64,000 nucleotides of DNA from Sinonovacula constricta (Eukaryota; Mollusca; Bivalvia; Cardiida; Solecurtidae). Below, in pieces: positions 22,776 to 35,144 of the stretch. Each line of letters begins with the position of its first letter. Positions within the stretch are counted from its first letter, which is position 1. The notes under the pieces were generated by a model that was given only the letters and a program-made list of their open reading frames with translations, was not told where the DNA came from and did not search any database. Location: positions 46,779,778 through 46,843,777 of the forward strand of contig CM017567.1 of the NCBI GenBank assembly GCA_007844125.1. Reading direction: 5' to 3'. The position numbers were made by a program, and so were the translations under genes.

Positions 22776-23827
22776 CAGTGTGGCATTATCCGCTTCTTCT
22801 AGTGTGCGGCAACAGCTATTACATGCAATACCTGTTCTGTTATTGCGGTTAGCGACCGTAACACCAATTCTTAGCATTGGTGATTTCACGGTGGATTGGT
22901 CCAGATATCGATTCAGTTTACCTTAGTTGTTTCCCCTGAGTATCGTCTGCGGAGGATTCTTTTTGTCATTTTGGCGCCATAAAGAAGAGAGGATTGTTTC
23001 TGGACGCAGGAGGTGTGTTATATATTCTTTATTTTGCGTGAAAAGTGGAAATATATTGTTGGTGTGGTTGATGTCTGTTTAGGATAAAGGTTTTAGGTTC
23101 ATAAACTCGTTGATTGTACTCGAAGGAATAGACGTGTGTAATTGATGCAGGTTATTAAGAAAGTGGAAAATGGCTGAGAATTTTGACTTGAACATGTCTC
23201 AGTGAGGAGTGAAGAATATCTACGTTTTTATGAGCAGTCTTTACCTTGGATTTCAGGCTTTCATACTTCAGCTGATTTCCTGGAAGTTTGTGTTAAAAGG
23301 AATAGATCTGCATACTGGATTTACTTTTAGTTTGATTGCAAATACGTACTTTAGCTGAGTTTCTGTGTGAAAATATTTTCACCAAGGGTTCTATTGATGT
23401 TATGACAATCGCATTTGTCGACAAAGCTAGACCAGTTTTCGTGACAATTTTTGCAGTTTTATTTTACAATTGGCAGTCGTAATTTTTGTCCTCTTTACGC
23501 AGTGAATCAATTACTATTTGGACCTTTTATTCCTACTGAGCCAGTTGAAACTCTTTGAACGTGAAAGTGCACTCGATTTAGAGAACGAACGTTCTTATTA
23601 ATCAAGGACATCACACAATGTGATATCCTATAACGCTATATCACAGCGGTAACCTTGTGAAAAAAACGATTCCGTGAAAATTAAGAATAGCGAGTTTTCA
23701 GTTACAGCAACATTTGAATGGGGAAGTGATTGTGAATGAATAAAAAATACCGGGAATTCTATCGAATAGATTCAGTTTCGTGTTGTAGTTCCAAAAAGGG
23801 ACCAATATATTATAGTTAGAGTACGTT
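22769..23827 (+). other. possible first, non-coding exon
   Basis: Bounded by the initiator at 22769 and a near-ideal 5' splice site GTAAGTAT at 23828. An earlier, weaker donor, GTGTGT near 23013, would make a 240-base exon. It contains upstream ATGs, among them a well-placed short frame at 23170-23205 (AAAATGG context, 11 codons, MAENFDLNMSQ). No long open frame is present, so any exon here would be 5' untranslated. There is no transcript evidence. Confidence 0.3.
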
Positions 23828-23835
23828 GTAAGTAT

Positions 23836-24690
23836 CGGAGTTATTTTTTATTTATATATATTAAAGTTCATCCTTTTTAACAAGGTTACGCGTTTATTTT
23901 TATTAAATTTATGGTGCTTTTATGCTTTAACGATATTTCTTTTTTCATATTCGTGGTTACATGTTTTTCGTAACTTCGCTTTTAGTTGTGTATCGTCTTT
24001 TTTCTGCTTTCTTTTTAAATTCTTTTCCCCCACTTCTTCCTTTTTGCACTTATTCATCATCTGTTCTTTTCTTTTATCCCTCTTTCTATTATCGATTATT
24101 CGATTTAGCCTATATAATGATTTTCTTTATATCATCTTTATTCTTCTTCTTTATCAACATTCAGCAACACTTCGAAATAGTTCGAATAGTCAGAAATTGA
24201 TTCGATGCCATTGCACTAATTCCTATTAGAAAGAAACATTCTGTAATTAAGTTTAATCTCATCCTACACCACCACCTCCACCCCCGCAACACACACACGC
24301 ACACACACGCATACAATTAAACTCACCCTTTCACCTTAAAATGGACATAAAACAACGTTATTTTTTACGGTTCCACTCAGCGGACGGTCTTTAGACTAAA
24401 TAAAATCGAAAGCTCCGGGGTTATTTAATTAGTGATTGCTCGATGCATCAGATGTATAAAAACCCGTCAACAAAAGCTACATTGACGTCAATTGATCAAG
24501 TTTTATATGGTAGCAATGACACCGATCGGATTCCAAATAGATCAAGTTTCAACAGTAACAGTATCCAGCACATAAGTGTTACTGACTGTTTTATTATTTA
24601 TCATTGGGGGCAGCAGTTCCATGGCTGATTTAACGTTGGAGAATTTGTGAATTGTAGTTGACAGTAATATTTACAACATGAGATTCGAAC
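23836..24690. other. no gene; short AC repeat
   Basis: Pyrimidine-rich 23930-24160 and a CACACACGC run at 24285-24315. Open frames at 23961 and 24443 have no recognisable features. Confidence 0.5.
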
Positions 24691-24695
24691 TTTAA

Positions 24696-25193
24696 AGGTG
24701 GTATCCAACAGTTTGCTTATATCTTATATATATATATTTATATTTATACACGTAACAACATCTGACCTCTGTTTGGTGTATTTGTACATATTTTTGTAGA
24801 CATAATCATACACTATTTTACTAAGCTTTGAGGATTTTCCAAGTATCTCAATTCTGGGGCAGTAAAACTCGTTGATCAACACTTAAAAACTTAACTTTCA
24901 AATCTATAAATACGAACGATTGGGATTCCTGCTTAAAATAGACATCGACGTCACAGCGGAAGACGTGTATTAGCTCCAGCATAAGTGGTCACGTGGTTTT
25001 CTTTGTTTAAAAATAGCTTTCTGTGCAGCGTGGCTCAGATAGGATATACATGTTTGAAATGACGATTGTGGCGCTATGGTTCACTTTGCAGACAGGTGTA
25101 GACCATAGGTAAACAGCATTTTGCGACAACTGTTCAGTTAACAGTGGTTTATTAAGATGTTAATTGTTTGGTCCAAACTGTCTGATACCACCT
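24696..25193 (+). mobile_element. piggyBac-like MITE, reference-quality full copy
   Basis: TTAA lies on both sides (24692-24695, 25194-25197). The ends are AGGTGGTATCCAACAGTTTG and GTCTGATACCACCT. The element is 498 bases. Landmarks: TCTGACCTCTGTTTGG near the left end, GGGCAGTAAAACTCGTTGAT, ATAGACATCGACGTCACAGC, TGGTCACGTGGTTTTC and GTGCAGCGTGGCTCAGATAG, then TTGTGGCG and GTGTAGACCATAGG. No coding capacity. Confidence 0.93.
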
Positions 25194-25197
25194 TTAA

Positions 25198-27258
25198 ACT
25201 TTAATTGATAAATGATAAAATCAGTAAAATGATGGGGATAATGATTTTACCTAAGTATATAATCATTTTTTAATTCTTATTCTGAAAGAATTCTTAATTA
25301 ACACGCCAATATTTTTACAGTTTCCCCCACTGTATTAATTTATTTATATTACACTTGATTATGTTTTCTATGTTGCACTAACCACTTTCTTAAAAAAGTC
25401 GCCTCCCATGAACAAATCCCAATACACACGTGCGATAATAAACCGACATCGTTAAGATTTTGGCATTATATAAAGGAGAAATCTTCAATTATGAGCGGCG
25501 CCTTTGATTTCGTATCCTATTAACGGGACATAAAAGCATCATAAGGTGCGATTAATTAGCGTGTAGGTGCTTTTATAGATATCTGTTTTTTCAGTATATA
25601 GAATTATGCAAACAACAACAACAAAAACACTAGATATATGTTTCTTTAGAACCAAAAGACAGCTACCACAAACAATATATTCTCCATGCGGAATTCTTAA
25701 ACATGAAACAGAACAAAAAACAAACAAACAAAACTTGACTGACAATTGGTTTATTTAAGGATCAGCTCATACATTCGTATTTTATCGTGACCCCGTAAAA
25801 ACAAAACTTACTGAGTTGGACATAAAAATAGAACATACAATATGTGATTTAGCTTAAATATAGCAGCGTTAGAACTGTCCGAACTTATGAAACACAATTA
25901 TTTAATTATTTTTTTAATGAAAAAGCAATAGAAATTGTCACAATTAAAAAAAAAATTGTGATTGTCAGAATACGTCATTTTGTATTGCAGTATGACTTGA
26001 CCTATACGTTCGAATTTTTCTCAGCGATAACTCAAGTATTGCACATAAATCATAGTCTTCTGTTGATGCTTTACTTAACGATTGTTTAGTTATTATTATT
26101 ATTGTAAATTTGGTAAAATTGTAGGTGTACTACTTTAAAACACAACGTGTATATAGATTTACGTATGGTTTACACATCCGTCATATTTTGTACCTCTTGT
26201 ATTATTGATCTAAAAACAGCAACAAGTAAAGCACAAAAAAAACACAACAATAAATAGTTCTCCTTTTACACAATTATGCTATTTGCATCATGATTGAGCT
26301 CTTTGTAAATCCATGCCTTATATTACGATATCATGCTTTTTGCTATGAAATGTAAAAATTTCAATGCAAATAAACTATTTATAGTTGTAAGTGTAGTATT
26401 ATTATGTTTGCCGCATGGGTCGAACGACCTTCGGACTGATTTTAACTAAACTTTCATACTTTTATATTAAACATTTTAAGTACCCCAAATTAATCTGTTG
26501 GTGACATCAGATTTTAGCCATTTTTTCTCTTTGATTGTTTATTAATTTGTGCCTAATTAACGCCACATAACCGTTAATGGAATTTTCCCCTATGACTTAA
26601 ATACGATCAGTCGATGTATCATTTATGTATGGTGTTGGTATTTTCGCACCACCTTCGCCGAAAACATAATTACTCATAAGCACCAAGTTGATAAGTTACA
26701 GGTTATCGTTACAGGTGGGTTCAATTAGCACCTTATCAAGCTACATGTTGTTAATTAACCTTACCTACACCTTTCTCCTTCTGATATCTAAGTGCAGAAG
26801 TAAATTCATGTATACATATTGCAAAGGATTCAGCAACGAATAGTGTAGACCGTTATCAGACAGCTCCCGGAATTTGTAGGGTGGGGCTGGTGTTGGGGTG
26901 CTGGCTGATCCGGATCTACGCTATTTGTAAAAGTCTATTATATTCGTACTAAGCAGGATAGATGTGAGTACCTAGGCGATGTCGGGATACTTGGTTAAGA
27001 TGGGGGCGGGGTTAATATGTTTTCTCCAGAGATGAAAGTTACTAAGCTATATGACGAACGGTGGCAAGTGCATACATTTAGCTTAAGGCCCAGAAAAAAT
27101 ATTGTTTGTTTTAGGGTAACCCAACCAAACATAAATCTTTTGCCGCTGACCATGAAGTTATTAACATATCATTAATTAAGAAAATTTAATCATACTGCCG
27201 ACCTAGATGTGTTCTTTGGATAATGTAGACATATAAATATATAGAAAAAACAGGCCTA
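25198..27258. other. 2 kb without a supportable gene
   Basis: AT-rich sequence. 26835-26965 contains TTATCAGACAGCTCCCGG and GGCTGATCCGGATCTACGC, perhaps a decayed dispersed repeat shared with 12889 and 15055. Otherwise nothing was recognised. Confidence 0.5.
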
Positions 27259-27262
27259 TTAA

Positions 27263-27535
27263 TGGTGGTATCCGACTAAAATTTATTTTCTCAAATAACC
27301 AAAAAATTCATCGTTACATATTTATTTAGCAGAGACCACTATCAATTTTTTTTTGCACGATCGCGTTTTGTTCTGTCTAACATTTCATTTAGTGTTCAAG
27401 GTCGTATTTATTAAGTATTATTTATTAAAAATAAATTTATACAAAAAATTAAGCCCAAATTCCCCAAGGCAGTGGTTCGATATCGTTATATGTATTTGAT
27501 ATAGTCAAACTGTCGGATACCACCTCAAAGAAACC
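27263..27535. mobile_element. piggyBac-like MITE, internally deleted
   Basis: TTAA at 27259-27262 precedes TGGTGGTATCCGAC. The right end is CAAACTGTCGGATACCACCT (27516-27535), followed by CAAA. It is only 273 bases; the CACGTG and TGACGTC landmarks are gone, leaving both ends. Confidence 0.8.
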
Positions 27536-28088
27536 TATTGAAATGTTTGTTTGTAAGGGTTTAATATCATCGTACGACGATAACCATTGGCTGTACTGTC
27601 CACTACTTAAAAATCCGCAGATAAAATGATACATGATTTTCTTATTAAGGTCTTATTCACACTTCCAGGAAGATGTTGATAATCGAGTCTAGCATGTATC
27701 GCATGGCAGCATTTAACTGACACTCATTACGGCATTAGCTTTCGAGAAGGTTTATCGCAAAACTTCGGAGATTGTTCGGTCTTTCATGAACACACACAAG
27801 GAAATTGTGGTATTTTTTAACAGTCTGTAAATAGTGAGCCCATTAAGCGTATATACTGGAGTGCTATTTTTTATGTTGCCAAATAGTAAGTACATTATAC
27901 ATTAAATTCAAAACTAATGCTAGTCTTCCGTCGATAAGTAAAATGCTGCCAGCCTTTCTTCGTCTCCTTCTTCTTCTTCTTTTTTCCAAAATCGACATCA
28001 ACAACAACAACAACAAAGAAATAACAACATCAGCACAACCACCACCATCACGAACATCAACAACAACAAAACCAAAACCAACGTACAC

Positions 28089-28550
28089 CTCCAATGTAGA
28101 TTTACAAAGCATATTTATTACAACTTCAATGTAGATGTATGAAGTATCTTTATTACAGCTATAATGAATATTTATAAAGCATATTTATTACAGCTCCAAT
28201 GTAGATTTATAAAGAATATTTATTACAGCTACAATTTAGATTTATAAGGCATATTTCTTACAACTACATTGTAGATTTATGAAGTATATTTATTACAGCT
28301 ACAATGGATATTTATAAAGCATATTTTTACAACACCAGTGCAGATTAATAGAGCATATTTATTACAACTCCAATTTATATTCATAGAGCATATTTATTAC
28401 AACTCCAATATATATTTATATAGCATATTTATTACAACTCCAATATATATTTATAGAGCATATTTATTACAACTCCAATGGTAATTTATAAAACATATTT
28501 ATTACATTCACAATGTAGATTTATAGAGCATACTTTCTTACAACTCTAGT
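28089..28550. repeat. 35-base AT-rich minisatellite
   Basis: The unit runs CCAATGTAGATTTATAAAGC then ATATTTATTACAACT, with about 13 units. Variants alternate AGCTA/AACTC and GTAGAT/TATAT. A CAA-rich, CTTCTT-rich stretch precedes it (27960-28080). Confidence 0.93.
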
Positions 28551-29330
28551 GCCAAAAATACTCCTTAAATTTAGCAACCTTTTGGTAAAAATTGATTTTC
28601 TAATTCGCAGGAACTCCTAAATAATTTTGAATGTAATATGGTTTGGTAGTGTTGATTCGAAATTGATTTAAAGGATAGTTCCACATTCTCGCAATTTCAT
28701 GTATATCGAAAATCGAAAAAGACTAATTGTACATTCTGTTATGTTAAAAATTATCATGTACACAAGATCATACAATGCGACAGTCAGAATAAACAGATTT
28801 ATGAAAATTAATTAAGCAATTCGAGATCTCTGTGTAAGTATTATATAATAAAGATTTGTATAATTTGACGTTTTTATAAAGACACATTAAAATATTATTA
28901 AAAAAAAGATGTTTATTAAAACGTACGTTAAAACATCTATCAAAATTTAAGCTATAAATAATAACAGTAGATACGTTATATTAAAGACATCAGAATTTTC
29001 GCATATTTGAAAACATACAGGATTGCAGTAGTTATTAATATTTTCGTTGTTGTTGTTCGTTCGTTTGTTTGTTTGTTGTTTGTTATTGTTGTTGTTGTTG
29101 ACACAGGTCTAGTGATGGGAAGTTAACTTTCCTTTGTAAACTGCTACACAAACAAACTATAATGTCTCTTTTGTCTAAGTCGATTTTTCTTTTTCGCCCT
29201 TTGCTGATTTTTTGAATTTGCTCTCCGCCGGAAATGAAATGCAGCGTTCAGTGGGGCTATTATTCAGGGGAGATAACACGGGTAATTAAACAATACTACA
29301 GTGACGTCCAATTATTATTTGTGGAAGAAT
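28551..29330. other. no gene; low-complexity TTG run
   Basis: 29040-29100 is a TTGTTGTT/TTTG repeat. The rest is AT-rich, unrecognised. Confidence 0.55.
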
Positions 29331-29334
29331 ACCC

Positions 29335-29480
29335 CGGACAATGGTCTATATAGAACTCTCTGCAGGTCAGCTGGAAGACATCTAAAAGTGAAAGTTTTCG
29401 CACCGACTGGGACTCGAACCCACGCTGTGAGGGTCCGTGGAGTTGCAAGTCAGCAAGCCTACCTTTTCCCATCGTTTTGT
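29335..29480 (-). mobile_element. SINE-C-like copy (tRNA-derived head)
   Basis: On the minus strand: a tRNA-like head ending in B box GGTTCGAGTCCC (about 29410-29421), then GTGCGAAAACTTTCAC and GATGTCTTCCAGCTGACCTG, as in the 55376 copy. The tail is truncated. Confidence 0.65.
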
Positions 29481-29562
29481 CCTTCCTTGAGTTGATAGGC
29501 ATGTAGGAATTTCCTGCTAACTGCAGACTTGATGCGCTGTAGATTCACATGGTATTTCTTAA

Positions 29563-30031
29563 GGGTGGTATTCGACAGTTTGCCTAAACCAAATATATGT
29601 AACAATATCTGACCTCTGTTTGGAGTATTTGTGCATAGTTTCTGCCGAAACAATCATACTTTAGTCTAAGCTTTGACGATTTTCAACAGTATCTCAATTT
29701 TAGGGCAGTAAAACTCGTTAATTATCCCTTATTTTTTTTTCCAAAGAACTACTGGGATTTCTGCTTAAAATAGACATCGACGTCACAGCGGATGACGTGG
29801 ATGAACTAAAACAAAAGTGGTCACGTGGTTTTCTTAGTTTAAAAATAGCTAACTGTGCAGCGTGCGTCAGTTAGGAAATACATGTTTGTAATGATAATTG
29901 TGGCGTTATGTTTTTTTCCAGATTGGTGTAGGGAATCAATCTACAACATTTTGTGATATCTGTTCAGGTAACAATAGTTTAAAAAAAATGATTAATGAAA
30001 ATATTTTGGCCCAAACAGTCGGATACCACCT
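29563..30031 (+). mobile_element. piggyBac-like MITE, full copy
   Basis: TTAA at 29559-29562 and 30032-30035. Ends are GGGTGGTATTCGACAGTTTG and CAGTCGGATACCACCT. Length 469 bases, collinear with 24696-25193, including ATAGACATCGACGTCACAGC and TGGTCACGTGGTTTTC. Confidence 0.93.
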
Positions 30032-30035
30032 TTAA

Positions 30036-31080
30036 AACGACAATTTGTCACGAGAAACCCAAAATAACACTTTTCCAGACTCTTCTATTTGTGAAACATT
30101 TCCATGTTCTCAAATTAAATGTCAAGCTCTCAGACATTTGCAAAAGATCAATAAATGGTAAGATCACATTACTATTAAAGTAAAGTGAATTTTAATTAAA
30201 AAAATGGCAAGATTATTTCGTTAGAACACCGCCTCTAAACATACATTTTAAAACGGATCGACTATAAGCCTTAAATTGACGCAAACTTTAAATATCAATA
30301 TCAGTACACTCTATTGCATCTTTCCTACAGTCGCTTCTATTTAATTTCCGTCCAAATTACGTTTTGTATATCTGTTAATTTGCTAACATACACACTAGAA
30401 TCATTTGTTCTTTTTTGTCAAGGTAAAAAAAATAGCACCATACATTGCCAAAACTAACAAAATTATATCATATATGTTGTTTTTTTCTCACCTCGACCTT
30501 TAATGTCATATCTTTTAAGAAAATAAATTCTGATATTTGTGCAATCGTAAAAAAAGACACGTGCTTTTATAGCATTAACTTTGATAATTTCCTTTTCTTC
30601 TCTGGATAATTTTTATACCGGCCTTTCTTTAATGCTACTCTTGGCAGTCTAAGTCGTAAAATATCACATTCGAAGACGCTAGAGACTACAGTTTTATTAT
30701 TTGTTCAGAGTGAATGTTACAAGAAATGACACTTAGGTGAAAATAACTTTCTCAAACAGCACTGAAGGTATATTATATAAGACCCCTGTTTATTATACTT
30801 GGAACACCAAGACACTGTGAATGTATTTATACATATGCGACAAACAAGTGGGTCTGTTTAAATGTAACCTTTTTAAAAATTTTATTGAAATATTAAGTAA
30901 ACAGATCATCTACTGATGTGACAGGCAGGTGTATTCTTTCTTTCCACATGTCCCAGTTTAATAAATGCACAATTGTTCTTGATTAAACAAACAACTGGTG
31001 TTTAATTATTAGCAACAACAATTAAAGCAACGGCAATAACAAGAAATTTACTAACGATTAAAGAAACAATAGAAGCCAAG
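30036..31080. other. no gene seen
   Basis: AT-rich sequence with no supportable feature. Confidence 0.5.
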
Positions 31081-31375
31081 TTTGTGAAATTAAATCTTTA
31101 TAGAAATTCAGGTTCTGATATATAAGAAACAGACTGATTCAAACAATTATTGATATATTAGAAATAGAACGATTCAAACAATTTATCAATATATTAGAAA
31201 TAGAATATTCAAACAATTATTGATATAGTAGGAACAGAATGATTCGACGAGTTTGTGAAATTGAATCTTTTTAGAAATTCATGTTCTGATATATTAGAAA
31301 CAGACTGATTCAAATAATTATTGATATATTAGAAATAGAATGATACATACAATTATTGATATATTAGAATTATTA
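31081..31375. repeat. AT-rich tandem repeat with higher-order unit
   Basis: A roughly 37-base unit (ATTGATATATTAGAAATAGA plus TGATTCAAACAAT) is repeated. A larger block beginning TTTGTGAAATTAAATCTTTA is itself repeated about 170 bases later (31081 and 31251). Confidence 0.85.
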
Positions 31376-31468
31376 TAATCAATTATAAACATAGTCACGG
31401 CTATTTGAAATCTGCATTTATAATTTATTACAAAAGGTATGATTTTCTTTTTTCTCTCTCTCTTTCAG

Positions 31469-31547
31469 CACTGATCCTATATAACACTGACGTGCCCAGC
31501 TAGTATTTTCAGCTGTCACAACGGGACCTTGTCAAAATGACATTCAT
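31469..31547 (+). other. candidate small exon with an ATG
   Basis: A long pyrimidine tract ending CTCTCTCTTTCAG (to 31468) and a donor GTAAGT (31548-31553) bracket 79 bases, the classical signature of an internal exon. It holds ATG at 31537 (AAAATGA context), giving MTF plus two bases before the donor. If spliced to the receptor exon at 61182 the frame becomes ATG ACA TTC ATG TGA, a closed four-codon upstream frame, so it would act as 5' leader there. Alternatively it starts the coding region of a transcript whose next exon I cannot identify. Confidence 0.4.
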
Positions 31548-31954
31548 GTAAGTAAAATCTCTTCTTTACGTGCAGTCAGTTTCCCATTAAAATTGCAACC
31601 TGCTGTCTAGCTTACATGCCATGCGTATAAATCCGGGAAGGGATGTTCTTTCTATAATATGTTATGTCATATTAAAGAATGCAATTTGGCATAAAAAATC
31701 TCTTAACAATATCATTGCTACATTTTCAAGCAATAAGAAATAAGTTTGGGTAATACGCATATATGACAACCTGTGAATATAATATTATGCAAATTGTACA
31801 CATAACTCGCTTGTAAAAATATTTACTGTGAAATATATTAACTTTATAAAGTAATGTATAAAATCTACCAAATATCAATCATAACATATCGACGTTACAA
31901 GTATATAATTTGTTAAACAGCTATTTAATTTGTACATATATATCAATTATTAAA

Positions 31955-32410
31955 ATATGTATGAAAATTGTACAAATAGTCTATTGTTCGCATATATGAA
32001 AACATATATCGATTGTGCAGACATATCGATTGTAAAAAAGATATCGATTGTGAAAAGATATGTACTGAAAAAATGTATAAAGACTTATCTATTGTACGAA
32101 TATATCGTTTGTATAAATATATCGATTGTACAAATATACCGATTGTACAAATATATCGATTGTACATATCGATTGTACAAATATATCGATTCTACAAATA
32201 TATAGATTGTACAAATATACCGATTGTACAAACATACCGATTGTGCAAATACATCGACTGTACAAAAAAACTATTTCTAAGTATATACCGATTTTACAAA
32301 TATATCGATTGTACAATTATACTGATTATATAAATATACCGATTGTACAAACATACCGATTGTACAAATATATAGATTGTACAAAGATATTGTTGTTCAA
32401 ATATATATCT
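31955..32410. repeat. 17-base minisatellite
   Basis: The unit ATATCGATTGTACAAAT is repeated about 25 times with variants (ATACCGATTGTACAAAC). Because 17 is not a multiple of three and stops are rare, overlapping frames on both strands stay open; these are artefacts. Confidence 0.95.
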
Positions 32411-32414
32411 TTAG

Positions 32415-33165
32415 TACAAACTTGTCAATTTTTCCCCACTCAAGTTACAAGGGCAAAATGTAAGCCATGAACTAACAAACTAATACATTGCCCTCTCTTA
32501 CTTTTTACAGATTAAATGTAATTTCTCCTAAAATAAGACAAGGCACTCGGCTTTACACAATTTTAAAACCAATATTTCCATTCTGTAAATATTAAGACAA
32601 TCTTTATGATATTTTGACGGCTGACTTATTAGTTTTCTACCCATTCTATTCATTAGATCGTTTACGAAACCAAATCACATCGTCCCCGTTTTTTTTTTTA
32701 CCTTTTTGTAATACGTGATGTAAAACTTTGCGAAATTGTCTACAAAAGCCATCTTCCTAATTATACTGTCATTGGTAATCATTATCCTAAGAAGCCTATA
32801 AGTACCAAACCCCACGTTAAGCTTGCACGAAATGTTCTAATAAAAGGATCGACTCGATCCACTGTGCGACCTTTCAGTACTTTGATTAGGCCAAGAAAAA
32901 ACAAATGTTCGTTTAAGTGCAATCCGCCTCCGCTTGGCTCTATGTCGCCGATCCTACTGTTTTTATAACTATTATTTTATAGTTATTTGTCTGGACTTTT
33001 AAACATTAAATGCTGTGGTTATTACACCCGTATTTGAATTACTGCACTCTAGGTGTATCGTTGTAAGGCATTGGAAATGGCTTTCCTTAGAGTCCACCGC
33101 ACTCACCCGCACCCCAAAAACAACAACAACAACAACAGCAGCAGTCAGTCACACTTGGTGCACAT
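32415..33165. other. no gene seen
   Basis: Mixed AT-rich sequence. A CAACAACAGCAGCAG run lies at 33118-33145 just before a MITE. Confidence 0.5.
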
Positions 33166-33175
33166 GGGTTTACTG

Positions 33176-33568
33176 CAATCGAAACTCCTCGGGTAATTCC
33201 GTCCTCGGGACCATCATCACTCGGATATATCTGGTGCAATGATACTTACAGAAATCACGATGATCGTTTTGATCACCGGAAAAATATGCTTAAAATCTAG
33301 TTCGCACAAAACACAAACAATGAAGTCGTTCGACAGCTGTGTCTTTGGTGCGCCGGGTAAATTAAACTTGGATGATTTAAATTTGAATCAGCCTCAACGT
33401 GAAGTTTTACAGGCATCGTACTATAGTGAGCTGTCATCAGAGCTGCCATTTTTGTTTTGACGTCTGTCACAAAGGGAAGTCCCATTATGGGAAATGGTAG
33501 TGAGGTAATCCGACTACCAACATACATCCGAGAGATGATTTGTGAATTATCCGAGGTGTTCTAATTGG
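33176..33568 (-). mobile_element. Mutator-like MITE, full copy 2
   Basis: Left end CAATCGAAACTCCTCGGGTA, right end TTATCCGAGGTGTTCTAATTG. A perfect 10-base duplication GGGTTTACTG flanks it (33166-33175 and 33569-33578), allowing one extra G at the right edge. The orientation is opposite to the copies at 20675 and 44717. It includes a frame continuing from ATGAAGTCGTTCGACAGC (33319) that remains open through most of the element. Confidence 0.92.
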
Positions 33569-33579
33569 GGGTTTACTGC

Positions 33580-34235
33580 ACTGCCATTGGTCAGTAACGC
33601 ACTATTCCTTGTCCCTTTCCTGATACCACTGCAGCCCATCCCACAACCAATCAATGCCAATGCCGCCCCCACCCCGCTCCCCCATCCCACCAATGTGACT
33701 ACAATGCGAAGCCAGATATGACTTAAAGATGTTCCTCATTTGCTAATAAACGAACTATTTCCCAATAAAACAGTCAAAATGATAGTATACATAACTTTAA
33801 AGAAATTATTGCCCAAGAGTAATGTATAAAATGGACTTATAACTTGGGTGCCGCCCAATCTGGTTTTATTTTAAACCGTTACCATCAATTAATATTTATT
33901 TCGTTAGCCTTGAAATATAACGCTCACAGTGCCATACTTAAAATTAAGCTTATATAGTATTATTATAACTGCTGACAATATCTAAGCTGAATTTCTTTAA
34001 CTTTCCAAAATGTCATGTCTGCCCGTGGTTCTGCCTAGACAAGTCGTCTGTTATTACCCTTTACCTATAGTAGCACGAATAACAGTGAATGCAGTCAACT
34101 GTTATGTGTTGCTTGCCCAAAATAGAAAAAAAACACCACACAACACAACACAATAAAATGAAAGAAAAAATAGAAAACTGAAAGAAAGCGCTAACTGGTA
34201 ACCCTCGAACACGCAACTAAAGTACGTTTAATAAT
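33580..34235. other. no gene seen
   Basis: C-rich stretch at 33660-33700. No gene or confident repeat. Confidence 0.5.
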
Positions 34236-34475
34236 AGTGTTAATTATAACAGCAACTTTCTCTTTCTCTTTACAACCCTTGTTATATTGCTTTAAAGCAC
34301 ACCGCTACAAGAAACATATGTTGTGGAAAAAAAACGGCATTTAAAATAAATAAACCACTTTTGTTTATGAATGGGGAAGTGCAGCCTGTCTTATCTTTCG
34401 TATAGATTGTCTATATTGCGCATATCTTTCAGCGGATATCAGTCGAAATCAACCAGATAGAGTTTCTTGCGCAAT
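34236..34475 (+). repeat. dispersed repeat (family R3), copy 1
   Basis: Shares ACAAGAAACATATGTT, AAACGGCATTTAAAATAAAT, CACTTTTGTTTA and CTGTCTTATCTTTCG with 36170-36350 and 44395-44600, all in the same orientation. No terminal structure could be defined. Confidence 0.75.
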
Positions 34476-34637
34476 CAAAGCAAATACTTAATGGGAGAAA
34501 AAACAGAAACGAACACTCGAAAACTCGTCAAGATGTCAACACTTTGTTTTTTGATGTTGTGTCTTTATATGATGTGTTTCCTAACTGATATTTGAACATA
34601 ACACATATATGATGTTTACTGGCATACGATTAAAGCC

Positions 34638-34722
34638 ACGGGGCGCCAGTGGCGAAATTGTAGAATCGCCGACATCTGTCTGCTAAGCTTCTCACCGCGT
34701 GGTTCGAGTCCCGTTCGTTTTT
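34638..34722 (+). mobile_element. SINE-C head fragment
   Basis: GGGGCGCCAGTGGCGAAATT with AGAATCGCC and B box GTTCGAGTCCCGTTC. The match ends right after the B box. Tail absent. Confidence 0.7.
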
Positions 34723-35144
34723 GTTCTCTACACAATGCTTTATTGACAAACATTTTCTTCGACAAAAGCAAAACTAGTTAATAATATTACCCTTGTAATA
34801 ATGTATTACCTATCTGGATTTAATCTTCAATCATATCTGAGCTGACCATTTAGTCCTGAATGTTAAAATAGGTTACATCTACAACATTTCATTTCTTAAA
34901 TATTTTGTTGATGATTCATTCATTCATGGAAATAAATTTCAACAAATGGGGTTTACGATCATGAGACGCTCAGTTTACACGGTACGTCATAGATGTTAAC
35001 ATGTTATAGTCTTTTTCATTGTTTTGCGGTGTTTTGTAGATGATTTATTTGTACTGGAATTTGTTATTGTCTATTATTTGTAGTATATGCTTAATTGATC
35101 ATTAACCGCTTAGAGCGGTAATGAGTTTAATAAATTTGAGTTGA

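Noticed and set aside
31955..32470. Overlapping frames of 82-114 codons on both strands
   Set aside because: They arise from the 17-base tandem array, which shifts frame each unit and has few stops.
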